In this document: one piece after another, positions 39,209 through 48,410 of the stretch
Position numbering within the stretch: the first letter of the stretch is position 1
Layout: every line of letters begins with the position of its first letter
NCBI RefSeq assembly: GCF_002873455.1
Contig: NZ_MCUN01000035.1
Location: forward strand, 60,083-124,082
Source of the DNA: Vibrio splendidus
GTDB taxonomy: Bacteria > Pseudomonadota > Gammaproteobacteria > Enterobacterales > Vibrionaceae
Reading direction: 5' to 3'
Length of the DNA: 64,000 nucleotides
The notes under the pieces: model-generated
The model's database searches: none
What the model was told of the DNA's origin: nothing
What the model saw: the letters and a program-made list of their open reading frames with translations, nothing else
Program-made: the position numbers and the translations under genes

Positions 39209-39322
39209 TTTTACTTTGTTTAGTTTAGTTTTGCTAAGTGAGTAAACGCGCCGGGCTTACAACATCAGACCTAAATCACGAAAACTGTAAAAAATTGTAC
39301 GATTGAATCGAAATACATTTAA

Positions 39323-39333
39323 TTGTCCTACAA
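39323..39333. promoter_or_regulatory. GntR/FadR-type operator before the PL15 lyase
   Basis: TTGTCCTACAA has one mismatch from the palindrome and lies 57 bp upstream of the start. Confidence 0.68.
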
Positions 39334-39390
39334 TAAGACGTATATTGATCGCAATTCCTTTCAATCAACTTGAAAAATAAGTGAGTTAGA

Positions 39391-41469
39391 ATGAGCGACC
39401 AAAAATCTCTTGATGCAATCAGGAAGATGAAGCTGGAAAACGATACTTCAGCAGGTAATCTTGTAGACCTACTCCCTATCGAAGTTCAAACACGTGACTT
39501 CGACCTATCATTCCTAGACACCTTGAGCGAAGCACGTCCGCGTCTTCTTGTTCAAGCTGATCAGCTAGAAGAATTCAAAGCGAAAGTGAAAGCTGATGAA
39601 GCTCACTGCATGTTTGATGATTTCTACAACAACTCTACCGTTAAGTTCCTTGAGACTGCTCCTTTTGAAGAGCCTCAAGCGTACCCAGCTGAGACGGTAG
39701 GTAAAGCTTCTCTATGGCGTCCTTATTGGCGTCAAATGTACGTTGATTGCCAAATGGCACTGAACGCGACACGTAACCTAGCGATTGCTGGTGTTGTAAA
39801 AGAAGATGAAGCGCTAATCGCTAAAGCTAAAGCTTGGACTCTAAAACTGTCTACGTACGATCCAGAAGGCGTGACTTCTCGTGGCTATAACGATGAAGCG
39901 GCTTTCCGTGTCATCGCTGCTATGGCTTGGGGTTACGACTGGCTACACGGCTACTTCACAGATGAAGAACGTCAGCAAGTTCAAGATGCTTTGATTGAGC
40001 GTCTAGACGAAATCATGCACCACCTGAAAGTGACGGTTGATCTATTAAACAACCCGCTGAACAGCCACGGTGTTCGTTCTATCTCTTCTGCTATCATCCC
40101 AACGTGTATCGCGCTTTACCACGATCACCCGAAAGCAGGCGAGTACATCGCTTACGCTCTAGAATACTACGCAGTACACTACCCACCATGGGGCGGTGTA
40201 GACGGCGGTTGGGCTGAAGGTCCAGACTACTGGAACACACAAACTGCATTCTTAGGCGAAGCATTCGACCTATTGAAAGCATACTGTGGCGTAGACATGT
40301 TTAACAAAACATTCTATGAAAACACAGGTGACTTCCCACTTTACTGTATGCCGGTTCACTCTAAGCGCGCGAGCTTCTGTGACCAGTCTTCAATCGGTGA
40401 TTTCCCAGGTTTAAAACTGGCTTACAACATCAAGCACTACGCGGGTGTTAATCAGAAGCCTGAGTACGTTTGGTACTACAACCAACTGAAAGGCCGTGAT
40501 ACTGAAGCACACACCAAATTCTACAACTTTGGTTGGTGGGACTTCGGCTACGACGATCTTCGTTTTAACTTCCTATGGGATGCACCTGAAGAGAAAGCAC
40601 CATCGAATGATCCACTGTTGAAGGTATTCCCAATCACGGGTTGGGCTGCATTCCACAACAAGATGACTGAGCGTGATAACCATATCCACATGGTATTCAA
40701 ATGTTCTCCGTTTGGCTCAATCAGCCACTCTCACGGTGACCAAAACGCATTTACACTTCATGCATTTGGTGAAACGCTAGCGTCAGTAACCGGCTACTAC
40801 GGTGGTTTCGGTGTAGACATGCACACTAAGTGGCGTCGTCAAACGTTCTCTAAAAACCTTCCACTGTTTGGTGGTAAAGGTCAGTACGGCGAGAACAAGA
40901 ACACAGGCTACGAAAACCACCAAGATCGCTTCTGTATCGAAGCGGGCGGCACTATCTCTGACTTCGACACAGAATCTGATGTGAAGATGGTTGAAGGTGA
41001 TGCAACGGAATCTTACAAGTACTTCGTTCCTGAAATCGAATCTTACAAGCGTAAAGTCTGGTTCGTTCAAGGTAAAGTCTTCGTAATGCAAGACAAGGCA
41101 ACGCTTTCTGAAGAGAAAGACATGACTTGGCTAATGCACACCACTTTCGCAAACGAAGTGGCAGACAAGTCTTTCACTATCCGCGGCGAAGTTGCGCACC
41201 TAGACGTAAACTTCATCAACGAGTCTGCTGAGAACATCACTTCAGTTAAGAACGTTGAAGGCTTTGGCGAAGTTGACCCATACGAGTTTAAAGATCTTGA
41301 GATCCACCGTCACGTTGAAGTGGAATTCAAGCCATCGAAAGAGCACAACATCCTGACGCTTCTCGTTCCTAATAAGAACGAAGGCGAGCAAGTTGAAGTG
41401 TCTCACAAGCTTGAAGGCAACACGCTACTGCTCAATGTTGACGGCGAAACGGTTTCAATCGAACTGTAA
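39391..41469 (+). CDS. oalA: PL15 exolytic oligoalginate lyase
   Basis: A 692-residue cytoplasmic protein with an N-terminal small domain, a central alpha/alpha barrel (~110-380) and a C-terminal heparinase II/III beta-sandwich. LNSHGVRS carries H226, WAEGPDYW carries Y280, and ISHSHGDQNAF carries H446. The 54- and 220-residue spacings equal those of H311, Y365 and H531 in the PL15 exolyase Atu3025 as I recall them. It releases unsaturated uronate from oligomer ends. No signal peptide. It lies behind its own operator and is followed by a terminator. The name oalA follows the PL15 enzyme of V. splendidus 12B01 and is by analogy. Confidence 0.9.
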   Translation: MSDQKSLDAIRKMKLENDTSAGNLVDLLPIEVQTRDFDLSFLDTLSEARPRLLVQADQLEEFKAKVKADEAHCMFDDFYNNSTVKFLETAPFEEPQAYPAETVGKASLWRPYWRQMYVDCQMALNATRNLAIAGVVKEDEALIAKAKAWTLKLSTYDPEGVTSRGYNDEAAFRVIAAMAWGYDWLHGYFTDEERQQVQDALIERLDEIMHHLKVTVDLLNNPLNSHGVRSISSAIIPTCIALYHDHPKAGEYIAYALEYYAVHYPPWGGVDGGWAEGPDYWNTQTAFLGEAFDLLKAYCGVDMFNKTFYENTGDFPLYCMPVHSKRASFCDQSSIGDFPGLKLAYNIKHYAGVNQKPEYVWYYNQLKGRDTEAHTKFYNFGWWDFGYDDLRFNFLWDAPEEKAPSNDPLLKVFPITGWAAFHNKMTERDNHIHMVFKCSPFGSISHSHGDQNAFTLHAFGETLASVTGYYGGFGVDMHTKWRRQTFSKNLPLFGGKGQYGENKNTGYENHQDRFCIEAGGTISDFDTESDVKMVEGDATESYKYFVPEIESYKRKVWFVQGKVFVMQDKATLSEEKDMTWLMHTTFANEVADKSFTIRGEVAHLDVNFINESAENITSVKNVEGFGEVDPYEFKDLEIHRHVEVEFKPSKEHNILTLLVPNKNEGEQVEVSHKLEGNTLLLNVDGETVSIEL

Positions 41470-41498
41470 TCCGCTGAAGTAACAGAAGCTAGATACTA

Positions 41499-41528
41499 AA
41501 AACTCCGAGTGAAAGCTCGGAGTTTTTT
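41499..41528 (+). terminator. Terminator after the PL15 gene
   Basis: The stem AAACTCCGAG / CTCGGAGTTT runs into a T7 tract. Confidence 0.9.
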
Positions 41529-41629
41529 TGTTTGTCTAGTTAGTTAGTTGGATAAGTTGGCAAACCCATCAGGTTGAAAGAAAACTAAATGGCTCTAAGT
41601 TCAATAGCTCCTCGATGATAAGCCAGTAG

Positions 41630-41677
41630 TTAAATAGTTAAATAGTTAAATAGCTAAATAGCTAAATAGCTAAATAG
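41630..41677. repeat. Octanucleotide array YTAAATAG x6
   Basis: Three copies of TTAAATAG are followed by three of CTAAATAG, all in register. CTAAATAG is the reverse complement of the CTATTTAG unit at 20684-20715. Confidence 0.88.
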
Positions 41678-42136
41678 CTGAACCTGGAAGCTGATACACA
41701 AAGACCGAGCATGTACGTAGCCACTATGCTCAATGAAATGCGAGACCCACATGTATCGCTCTGTTAGAAGAATAGGGCGCCAACACCTGTTTCCCAAAAA
41801 TTGATATGACTTACTTCTGCGTGAACGGCCTAATCATTGGCTCAGTAAGGGAGGAGTGAACTATACCTAGGTAATGAACTATATATAGTTAAAGGCGTAG
41901 CTTGTGCTTACTAATCGTATGACATTTAACGTACGTTATTTCATCAATAGACAGTTTTTAAGTGGCAAATAGTTCCTGTAAGTACAAAGCGTGCCCCATA
42001 TTTTTTCGTAAAGTGAATCCCTGTCACAACTTGGATCGAACCATCAAATCAATGCCCTAAAACTATTGCGTAACGAGAAAGACGTCGTTATTATAATGAG
42101 CATATAATCATACAATACTATATTTGGAGTTTGAAC

Positions 42137-43018
42137 ATGACTAAACCTGTAATCGGTTTCATTGGCCTAGGTCTTATGGGCGGCAACATGGTTGAAAACC
42201 TACAAAAGCGCGGCTACCACGTAAACGTAATGGATCTAAGCGCTGAAGCTGTTGCTCGCGTTACAGATCGCGGCAATGCGACTGCATTCACTTCTGCTAA
42301 AGAATTAGCAGCTGCAAGTGACATCGTTGAGTTTTGTCTTACAACTTCAGCTGTTGTTGAAAAAATCGTTTACGGCGAAGACGGCGTTCTAGCGGGCATC
42401 AAAGAAGGCGCAGTACTAGTAGACTTCGGTACTTCTATCCCTGCTTCTACTAAGAAAATCGGCGCAGCTCTTGCTGAAAAAGGCGCGGGCATGATCGACG
42501 CACCTCTAGGTCGTACTCCTGCACACGCTAAAGATGGTCTTCTGAACATCATGGCTGCTGGCGACATGGAAACTTTCAACAAAGTTAAACCTGTTCTTGA
42601 AGAGCAAGGCGAAAACGTATTCCACCTAGGTGCTCTAGGTTCTGGTCACGTGACTAAGCTTGTGAACAACTTCATGGGTATGACAACTGTTGCGACTATG
42701 TCTCAAGCTTTCGCTGTTGCTCAACGCGCTGGTGTTGATGGCCAACAACTGTTTGACATCATGTCTGCAGGTCCATCTAACTCTCCGTTCATGCAATTCT
42801 GTAAGTTCTACGCTGTAGACGGCGAAGAGAAGCTAGGTTTCTCTGTTGCTAACGCTAACAAAGACCTTGGCTACTTCCTTGCACTATGTGAAGAACTAGG
42901 TACTGAGTCTCTAATCGCTCAAGGTACTGCAACAAGCCTACAAGCTGCTGTTGATGCAGGCATGGGTAACAATGACGTACCAGTAATCTTCGACTACTTC
43001 GCTAAACTAGAGAAGTAA
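42137..43018 (+). CDS. dehR: 3-hydroxyisobutyrate dehydrogenase-family reductase, probable DEH reductase
   Basis: A 293-residue beta-hydroxyacid dehydrogenase. The N-terminal Rossmann fold reads GFIGLGLMGGNM (7-18), the substrate segment DAPLGRTPAHAKDG replaces the usual DAPVSGG, and VTKLVNN supplies catalytic K174. In V. splendidus a member of this family (DehR) reduces DEH to KDG with NAD(P)H, the missing step between KdgF and KdgK here. The ATG at 42137 is chosen (TGGAG 7 nt upstream); an in-frame TTG two codons earlier is weaker. The family assignment is firm; the substrate is inferred from context. Confidence 0.85.
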   Translation: MTKPVIGFIGLGLMGGNMVENLQKRGYHVNVMDLSAEAVARVTDRGNATAFTSAKELAAASDIVEFCLTTSAVVEKIVYGEDGVLAGIKEGAVLVDFGTSIPASTKKIGAALAEKGAGMIDAPLGRTPAHAKDGLLNIMAAGDMETFNKVKPVLEEQGENVFHLGALGSGHVTKLVNNFMGMTTVATMSQAFAVAQRAGVDGQQLFDIMSAGPSNSPFMQFCKFYAVDGEEKLGFSVANANKDLGYFLALCEELGTESLIAQGTATSLQAAVDAGMGNNDVPVIFDYFAKLEK

Positions 43019-43027
43019 TCGACGTAC

Positions 43028-43085
43028 GACCTCGCTAGGGTATTGCTTGTCGTTTTGGCGGCGATACCTCAGCGAGGTTCGTTTT
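43028..43085 (+). terminator. Terminator after dehR
   Basis: The stem ACCTCGCT / AGCGAGGT, extended by imperfect inner pairing AGGGTATTGC / GCGATACCT, is followed by a T5 run. Confidence 0.65.
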
Positions 43086-43404
43086 TATCTACCATTCCCT
43101 GTTTGTTCCCACGGTTTCACTCTTCCTCGCAAAGCCCTTTACCATTTAGTCCTGCTCTTCTAGATCTACTTTTTTGCTTCTTTCTTTTCTACCTGAGTCA
43201 AACTCTACCTGTTTCTATTCTCATTTAAGCTCGGCCTTTCAAGGCTACAAAGCTTTTAGCTAACACTTCACCTTCTTAGAAACCTCTGTTCTAACCACAC
43301 TTTGTTGGACATAAGTCGACTCGTCACTCTCATATTTTTCAAAGTAGCGTTGACGCGTGATAATTCGCGCGGCTAAGCAATCATGTCCTCAATCGTCAAT
43401 AAAA

Positions 43405-43640
43405 ATCAAAAAAAAAGCCCACACAGCTGGTGACTGTGTGGGCATGTTCGGACGAGCCGTCTGGAAAAACAAATAAACAATTGTAAGTGAAAAACGAATA
43501 ACGAGATCCCCCGACAGTTTCTACGTTAAACGTGTTCAATGACCTCAAAGCAAGCTGCTTCAATCATCACTTTTAATTGAACAAAAGCATCCAGAAAGAA
43601 CTTAAGTTATGATTCAAATACACCTTATATTAGGATTTAT
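43405..43640 (-). ncRNA. Candidate operator-controlled small RNA or micro-ORF transcript
   Basis: Read on the minus strand, a perfect GntR-type palindrome (43640-43650) is followed ~200 nt later by a very strong terminator: a 10-bp stem GCCCACACAG / CTGTGTGGGC with a U9 run. No gene on the minus strand within 620 bp upstream explains this terminator. The only small frame is 13 codons (43567-43526, MIEAACFEVIEHV) with a weak AAAAG site. A possible -10, TATAAG, lies just inside the operator. Boundaries are estimates. Confidence 0.42.
43411..43443 (-). terminator. Strong minus-strand terminator without an annotated upstream gene
   Basis: A perfect 10-bp stem (43417-43426 with 43434-43443), a 7-nt loop and a U-tract on the minus strand (A-run at 43408-43416). 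Confidence 0.85.
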
Positions 43641-43650
43641 TGTATTACAA
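43640..43650. promoter_or_regulatory. GntR/FadR-type operator in the dehR-chemoreceptor gap
   Basis: TTGTATTACAA is a perfect 5-1-5 palindrome. It is 417 bp from the chemoreceptor start, too far for a simple promoter site, but fits the minus-strand unit ending at 43411. Confidence 0.72.
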
Positions 43651-44066
43651 ATAAATTTTGAAATTAAATGCCTTTAGTGAATAATTGGTTGGTGGGAGTG
43701 TGAGTTAAAGCCCACTTTTTTACTCGACCAAGTGACATCGCAATGAAGAATTTAAAAAAGGGCTTTATCGCTGGAATAGGGGTTAACTATCTAAAAATCG
43801 AACATTTTTAATGTTTTATCTATTTTCTCTAACTTCAGTGAAAGTCTAAACTCATAAATGATACCTATGTCACAGGGTGATTTTAACCAGTTTTAATATA
43901 TCAAGATCGCTCACAGAAAGGTCTTGCAATTAAGCATACAATATTAATTAAATTAATGGTTGTGACGATGGATCGACATGAACAACTTTCGTGTCCATGT
44001 ATCTTTGATAGTGTAAACAGGACGACCATTTCATTCGGATAAAAATAATAGACATAGGTTGTATGG

Positions 44067-45995
44067 ATGATGAGTTTGATGAATTCAAAACTGTCTTTAG
44101 GATTTAAAGGAAAATTGATTTTAATGGTGGCGATCGTCAGTTCTAGTGCTTTGGCATTTACGAACTGGTTTACGCTTGATTTGGCAACAGACCAAGTAAA
44201 CCAAACGATTTATAACGAGATTGACCACTCGCTAACGATAGAAATTAATCAAATAGAAAGCACCGTTCAGCGCACCATCGATACCGTTAATTCTGTTGCA
44301 CAAGAGTTCATGAAGTCCCCTTACCAAGTGCCGAACGAAGCACTTATGCATTACGCTGCTAAGCTCGGTGGTATTGACAAGATTGTGGTAGGTTTTGACG
44401 ACGGCCGTTCTTATACCTCTCGCCCTTCAGAATCTTTCCCTAACGGTGTTGGGATAAAAGAAAAGTATAATCCAACTACTCGTCCTTGGTATCAACAAGC
44501 GAAATTGAAATCAGGCTTATCTTTTAGTGATCTGTTTTTCACTAAGAGTACTCAAGTGCCTATGATTGGTGTGACGTACTCGTACCAAGATCGCGTGATC
44601 ATGGCTGATATACGTTTTGATGATTTGGAAACGCAGCTTAAACAGTTGGACAGCATCTACGAAGCTAAAGGGATCATCGTTGATGAAAGAGGGATGATTG
44701 TCGCTTCCACAATAGAGAATGTGCTTCCACAAACCAATATCTCTTCTGCAGACATCCAGATGAAACTCAACAGTGCCATTGAACAACCTGATCAATTCAT
44801 TGAGGGTGTTATAGATGGTAACCAGAGAATATTGATGGCCAAGAAAGTGGATATTGGTAGCCAGAAAGAGTGGTATATGATCTCTAGCATCGACCCTGAA
44901 CTCGCGCTCAATCAGTTGAATGGTGTGATGTCGAGTGCGCGTATCCTTATCGTGGCTTGTGTGTTCGGTTCGGTGATATTGATGATTTTACTTCTGAATC
45001 GTTTCTACCGCCCAATCGTGTCACTGCGCAAAATAGTGCATGGCCTTTCTCAAGGTAATGGAGACCTGACTCAAAGGCTTGCTGAGAAAGGCAAGGACGA
45101 CCTTGGACACATCGCAAAAGACATCAACTTGTTCATTATCGGCTTACAAGAAATGGTTAAGGACGTGAAATTCAAGAACTCGGATCTCGACACTAAGGTA
45201 TTAAGCATTCGAGAAGGCTGTAAAGAAACCAGCGATGTATTGAAAGTCCATACTGATGAAACCGTTCAAGTGGTCTCAGCGATTAATGGTTTGTCTGAAG
45301 CATCGAATGAAGTAGAGAAGAGTTCTCAGTCGGCGGCAGAAGCAGCAAGAGAGGCAGCTGTGTTCAGTGATGAGACGAAACAAATCAATACAGTGACGGA
45401 AACCTATATCAGTGATCTCGAGAAGCAAGTCTGTACGACGTCTGATGATATTCGCTCTATGGCCAACGAAACACAGAGTATACAGTCGATAGTATCTGTG
45501 ATTGGTGGTATCGCTGAGCAAACCAACTTACTTGCGTTGAATGCTTCAATCGAAGCGGCAAGAGCGGGTGAGCACGGTCGAGGTTTCGCCGTGGTGGCTG
45601 ATGAAGTTCGCGCGCTAGCCAGTCGAACGCAAATTAGCACGTCTGAAATTGAAGAAGCATTATCAGGTTTGCAGTCCAAATCGGACGGTTTGGTTAAATC
45701 TATTGAGTTGACCAAAAGTAATTGTGAGATGACTCGGGCCCAAGTTGCTCAGGCTGTAAACATGCTGGCGAAGCTAACGGAGCAGATGGAAACAGTAAGT
45801 CGTTTTAATAATGATATTTCGGGTTCCTCTGTCGAGCAGAATGCGCTGATTCAAAGTATCGCTAAGAACATGCATAAGATTGAAAGTTTCGTTGAGGAGC
45901 TCAATAAGCTAAGCCAAGATCAGTTAACTGGAACTGCAGAAATCAAAACACTTAACGGCAGTGTTAATGAATTAATGAGTAGTTTTAAAGTTTAA
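44067..45995 (+). CDS. Methyl-accepting chemotaxis protein with Cache-type sensor
   Basis: A 642-residue chemoreceptor. The first membrane segment is at ~17-37. A periplasmic double-Cache sensor (~40-290) includes TTRPWYQQAKLKSGLSFSDL, a motif of Cache ligand pockets. The second membrane segment (~293-313) is followed by HAMP (~314-366) and a long signalling coiled coil with the conserved hairpin tip EQTNLLALNASIEAARAGEHGRGF. It passes ligand binding to CheA/CheW. Being embedded among alginate genes, with an operator half-site at 43936, suggests it senses uronates or alginate oligomers (inference). A second ATG directly follows the first. Confidence 0.92.
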   Translation: MMSLMNSKLSLGFKGKLILMVAIVSSSALAFTNWFTLDLATDQVNQTIYNEIDHSLTIEINQIESTVQRTIDTVNSVAQEFMKSPYQVPNEALMHYAAKLGGIDKIVVGFDDGRSYTSRPSESFPNGVGIKEKYNPTTRPWYQQAKLKSGLSFSDLFFTKSTQVPMIGVTYSYQDRVIMADIRFDDLETQLKQLDSIYEAKGIIVDERGMIVASTIENVLPQTNISSADIQMKLNSAIEQPDQFIEGVIDGNQRILMAKKVDIGSQKEWYMISSIDPELALNQLNGVMSSARILIVACVFGSVILMILLLNRFYRPIVSLRKIVHGLSQGNGDLTQRLAEKGKDDLGHIAKDINLFIIGLQEMVKDVKFKNSDLDTKVLSIREGCKETSDVLKVHTDETVQVVSAINGLSEASNEVEKSSQSAAEAAREAAVFSDETKQINTVTETYISDLEKQVCTTSDDIRSMANETQSIQSIVSVIGGIAEQTNLLALNASIEAARAGEHGRGFAVVADEVRALASRTQISTSEIEEALSGLQSKSDGLVKSIELTKSNCEMTRAQVAQAVNMLAKLTEQMETVSRFNNDISGSSVEQNALIQSIAKNMHKIESFVEELNKLSQDQLTGTAEIKTLNGSVNELMSSFKV

Positions 45996-46047
45996 CTTTA
46001 CTAGAATTAATTTATAAAAATCAATGTGTTAAATTTTTATTTTTAAT

Positions 46048-46090
46048 AAAGGCCACTCAATAACGTTCGGTTTTAGAGTGGCCTTTCTGC
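46048..46090 (+). terminator. Terminator after the chemoreceptor
   Basis: A perfect 11-bp stem AAAGGCCACTC / GAGTGGCCTTT with a large loop; the T-run is short. Confidence 0.75.
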
Positions 46091-46172
46091 GTTGTTTTCG
46101 TGTCACTAATTTTGCGACATTCCTTCTCATTTCACCTCATTTGCCGTATCTCACATTCTGATAAATAGATAA

Positions 46173-46202
46173 TTGACATAAAATAGTACAAATATACATT
46201 AT
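46173..46202 (+). promoter_or_regulatory. Candidate promoter of the two-domain PL7 gene
   Basis: TTGACA (46173-46178) and CATTAT (46197-46202) are 18 bp apart. The spacer holds ATAGTACAAATATA, nearly the same as ATAATACAAATATA before the PL7 gene at 54244, and resembles the right half of the GntR-type operator. Confidence 0.5.
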
Positions 46203-46233
46203 CACTCTACTCTTATGGATAAGTGAGATAAAT

Positions 46234-47985
46234 GTGAATAAGCCAATCTTTGTCGTAGTGCTCGCTTCGCTTACGTATGGCTGCGGTGGAAGCAGTTCAA
46301 ATAGTTCAAGTGACAACAATGACCCTTCTGATAACAGCAATCCAGGAACGTCTTATGGCGTTGTTGCACCTTATAATATCGCCAAGTATCAAAGTATCCT
46401 TTCGAGCTCTGATCTTCAGGTTTCTGATCCTAACGGAGCGGAGGGCAATAAAACCTCTGAAATCAAAGACGGAAACTTCGATGGTTATATCAGTGATTAT
46501 TTTTACGCTGATGAAGAGACTGAGAATCTTGTTTTCAAAATGACCAACTACAAGATGCGTTCAGAAGTTCGTGAAGGGGAAAACTTTGATATCAATGAAG
46601 TGGGCGTGAGACGCAGTTTATATGCAGAAATAAGCTTACCTGATATCGAACATTCGATGGCAGGTTCACCCGCTGATCACGATGAAGTAACGATGTTACA
46701 GATACATAATAAAGGTACGGACGAGAACGGAACTGGTTATATCCCTCATCCATTATTGCGTGTGATTTGGGAACAAGAACGCGATGGCATCACAGGCCAC
46801 TATTGGGCTGTAATGAAAAACAACGCCATTGACTGCAGCAGTGCTTCAGACTCTTCGGATTGTTACGCCACTTCATATGATCGTTACGATTTGGGAGAGG
46901 CGGATCTTGATAGTTTCACTAAGTTTGATCTTTCAATTTATGAGAACACACTGTCGATCAAAGTGAATGACGAAGTAAAAGTGAACCGAGATATCGGCTA
47001 TTGGGAACATCTCCTGAGCTATTTCAAAGCCGGTATATATAACCAGTTTGAAAATGGTGAAGCCACGGCATATTTCCAAGCGTTAAGATACACAACAACC
47101 CAAATCAATGGCTCAAACGATTGGGATATTAATGACTGGAAGTTGACGATTCCTGCGAGCAAAGATACTTGGTATGGCAGTGGCGGCGATAGCGCTGCTG
47201 AATTAGAGCCTGAACGTTGTGAGTCGAGCAAAGACCTTCTCGCAAATGATAGCGATGTTTATCATAGCAATATTGACCTCTCTTATTTCAATACGGATGA
47301 GGGGAGAATGCACTTTAGATCGGACATGGGATATGGCACCTCTACCGAAAATTCTAGCTATATTCGTTCTGAATTAAGGGAGCTGTATCAAAGCAATACA
47401 CAACCGGATTGCAGCACCAGTGATGAAGACACAAGCTGGTATTTGAACGACACAAGAACTAACACAACCAGTCATGAGTTAACCGCAACACTGCGAATTG
47501 AAGACTATCCGAACATTAATAACCAAGATCCGAAAGTGGTACTTGGGCAAATCCACGGTTGGAAGATCAATCAAGCATTGGTGAAGTTGCTATGGGAAGG
47601 TGAGAATAAGCCAGTAAGAGTGATACTCAATTCCGATTTTGAGCGCAATAATCAAGACTGTAGCGGTTGCGAACCGTTCAGTGTTGAATTAGGTACATAT
47701 GCAGCCAGTGAAGAGTGGCGATATACGATTCGCGCTGACGAAGACGGTGTTTACCTGGCGACCCATGATTCTGATGGAACCAATACTGTTTCTCACACAA
47801 TCCTTTGGGGACAAGACTACACAGACAAAGATGGAGACAGGGTATCACTAACATCAGATTGGACATCGACAGATATCGCTTTCTATTTCAAGGCGGGTAT
47901 TTATCCCCAATTTAAGCCAGATAGTGACTATGTAGGTGAAGTGTTTGATGTGAGCTTTAGTTCTCTACGAGCAGAGCACAACTGA
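46234..47985 (+). CDS. alyA: Lipoprotein alginate lyase with two PL7 domains
   Basis: A 583-residue protein starting at GTG, with a lipoprotein-like leader ending SLTYGC17 (not a canonical lipobox) and a Ser/Asn-rich linker. Two alginate_lyase2 (PL7) domains follow. Domain 1 (~48-290) has RSEVR (109), QIH (156-158) and YFKAGIY (263). Domain 2 (~297-583) has RSELR (378), QIH (439-441) and YFKAGIY (551). All three PL7 motifs are present in both, so both could be catalytic. It degrades alginate outside the cell or at the surface. The domain plan matches AlyA described from V. splendidus OU02; the name is by analogy. Confidence 0.88.
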   Translation: MNKPIFVVVLASLTYGCGGSSSNSSSDNNDPSDNSNPGTSYGVVAPYNIAKYQSILSSSDLQVSDPNGAEGNKTSEIKDGNFDGYISDYFYADEETENLVFKMTNYKMRSEVREGENFDINEVGVRRSLYAEISLPDIEHSMAGSPADHDEVTMLQIHNKGTDENGTGYIPHPLLRVIWEQERDGITGHYWAVMKNNAIDCSSASDSSDCYATSYDRYDLGEADLDSFTKFDLSIYENTLSIKVNDEVKVNRDIGYWEHLLSYFKAGIYNQFENGEATAYFQALRYTTTQINGSNDWDINDWKLTIPASKDTWYGSGGDSAAELEPERCESSKDLLANDSDVYHSNIDLSYFNTDEGRMHFRSDMGYGTSTENSSYIRSELRELYQSNTQPDCSTSDEDTSWYLNDTRTNTTSHELTATLRIEDYPNINNQDPKVVLGQIHGWKINQALVKLLWEGENKPVRVILNSDFERNNQDCSGCEPFSVELGTYAASEEWRYTIRADEDGVYLATHDSDGTNTVSHTILWGQDYTDKDGDRVSLTSDWTSTDIAFYFKAGIYPQFKPDSDYVGEVFDVSFSSLRAEHN

Positions 47986-48020
47986 GTCCCTGATGTTTGA
48001 ATAGACATTTCGGTAATGAA

Positions 48021-48059
48021 GAAGACCATATTGATGTCTAACAATGTGGTCTTTTTTTT
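48021..48059 (+). terminator. Terminator after the two-domain PL7 gene
   Basis: The stem AAGACCATATTG / CAATGTGGTCTT (one G-U pair) is followed by a T8 run. Confidence 0.88.
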
Positions 48060-48278
48060 GCTTTTTGGACGTTTGCAATAATGTGTTTTGAACGACAAAA
48101 GTTCTGCTTGAGCCATACAAATATTCACTATTTCGGAGCGGTTGGTCTGCGCTTACTCGTTCATTTCGCATTCCAAATTATTATAGATTGTCTTTTATCA
48201 ATAGGAAGTGTGATCCAGTTAAAGTATGGAAAAAACGGAAAGTGTTCCTAGTCTCATTTATTAAACGAAGTGTTTTAT

Positions 48279-48289
48279 TTGTATTATAA
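48279..48289. promoter_or_regulatory. GntR/FadR-type operator, distal to alyB
   Basis: TTGTATTATAA has one mismatch from TTGTATTACAA. The same 11-mer recurs 108 bp downstream. Confidence 0.5.
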
Positions 48290-48386
48290 GATTACGTAAT
48301 ATTTTTATGTTATCGCAAATACTGAGAGAGGAATTGCCTTATAGCTCGTGTTTGCTAATTTTTTCTTTCAGTTATGAATGCTGTCT

Positions 48387-48397
48387 TTGTATTATAA
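48387..48397. promoter_or_regulatory. GntR/FadR-type operator, proximal to alyB
   Basis: A second TTGTATTATAA lies only 13 bp before the alyB ATG. Bound protein here would block initiation or early elongation. Confidence 0.55.
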
Positions 48398-48410
48398 TAA
48401 TGGATTAAAT

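Larger units (their letters stand above)
41470..42136. other. 667-bp gap with an octamer array and the dehR promoter
   Basis: After the PL15 terminator there is an octanucleotide array (41630-41677), a 14-bp palindrome AACTATATATAGTT (41877-41890), and a degenerate GntR-type half-site CATACAATA (42109-42117) 19 bp before dehR. No coding frame is evident. Confidence 0.6.
43019..44066. other. 1-kb gap holding a candidate minus-strand small RNA
   Basis: The dehR terminator comes first. A pyrimidine-rich stretch follows (about 43086-43300) with no gene I can support. Next is a minus-strand terminator (43411-43443), an operator (43640), and an operator half-site ATACAATA (43936-43943) in the chemoreceptor promoter region. 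No protein-coding gene is seen on either strand. Confidence 0.55.
47986..48410. promoter_or_regulatory. 425-bp gap: terminator and promoter of the CBM32-PL7 gene
   Basis: The alyA terminator is followed by an AT-rich stretch with two identical TTGTATTATAA elements (48279 and 48387). No gene is seen. Confidence 0.6.

Noticed and set aside
41630..41677. Octamer array considered as CRISPR or iteron origin
   Set aside because: Units are 8 bp with no spacers, and there is no replication initiator or cas gene nearby.
43043..43228. 61-codon plus-strand frame after dehR
   Set aside because: It starts within the dehR terminator and is a low-complexity, pyrimidine-driven Ser/Leu/Phe-rich translation without a ribosome site.
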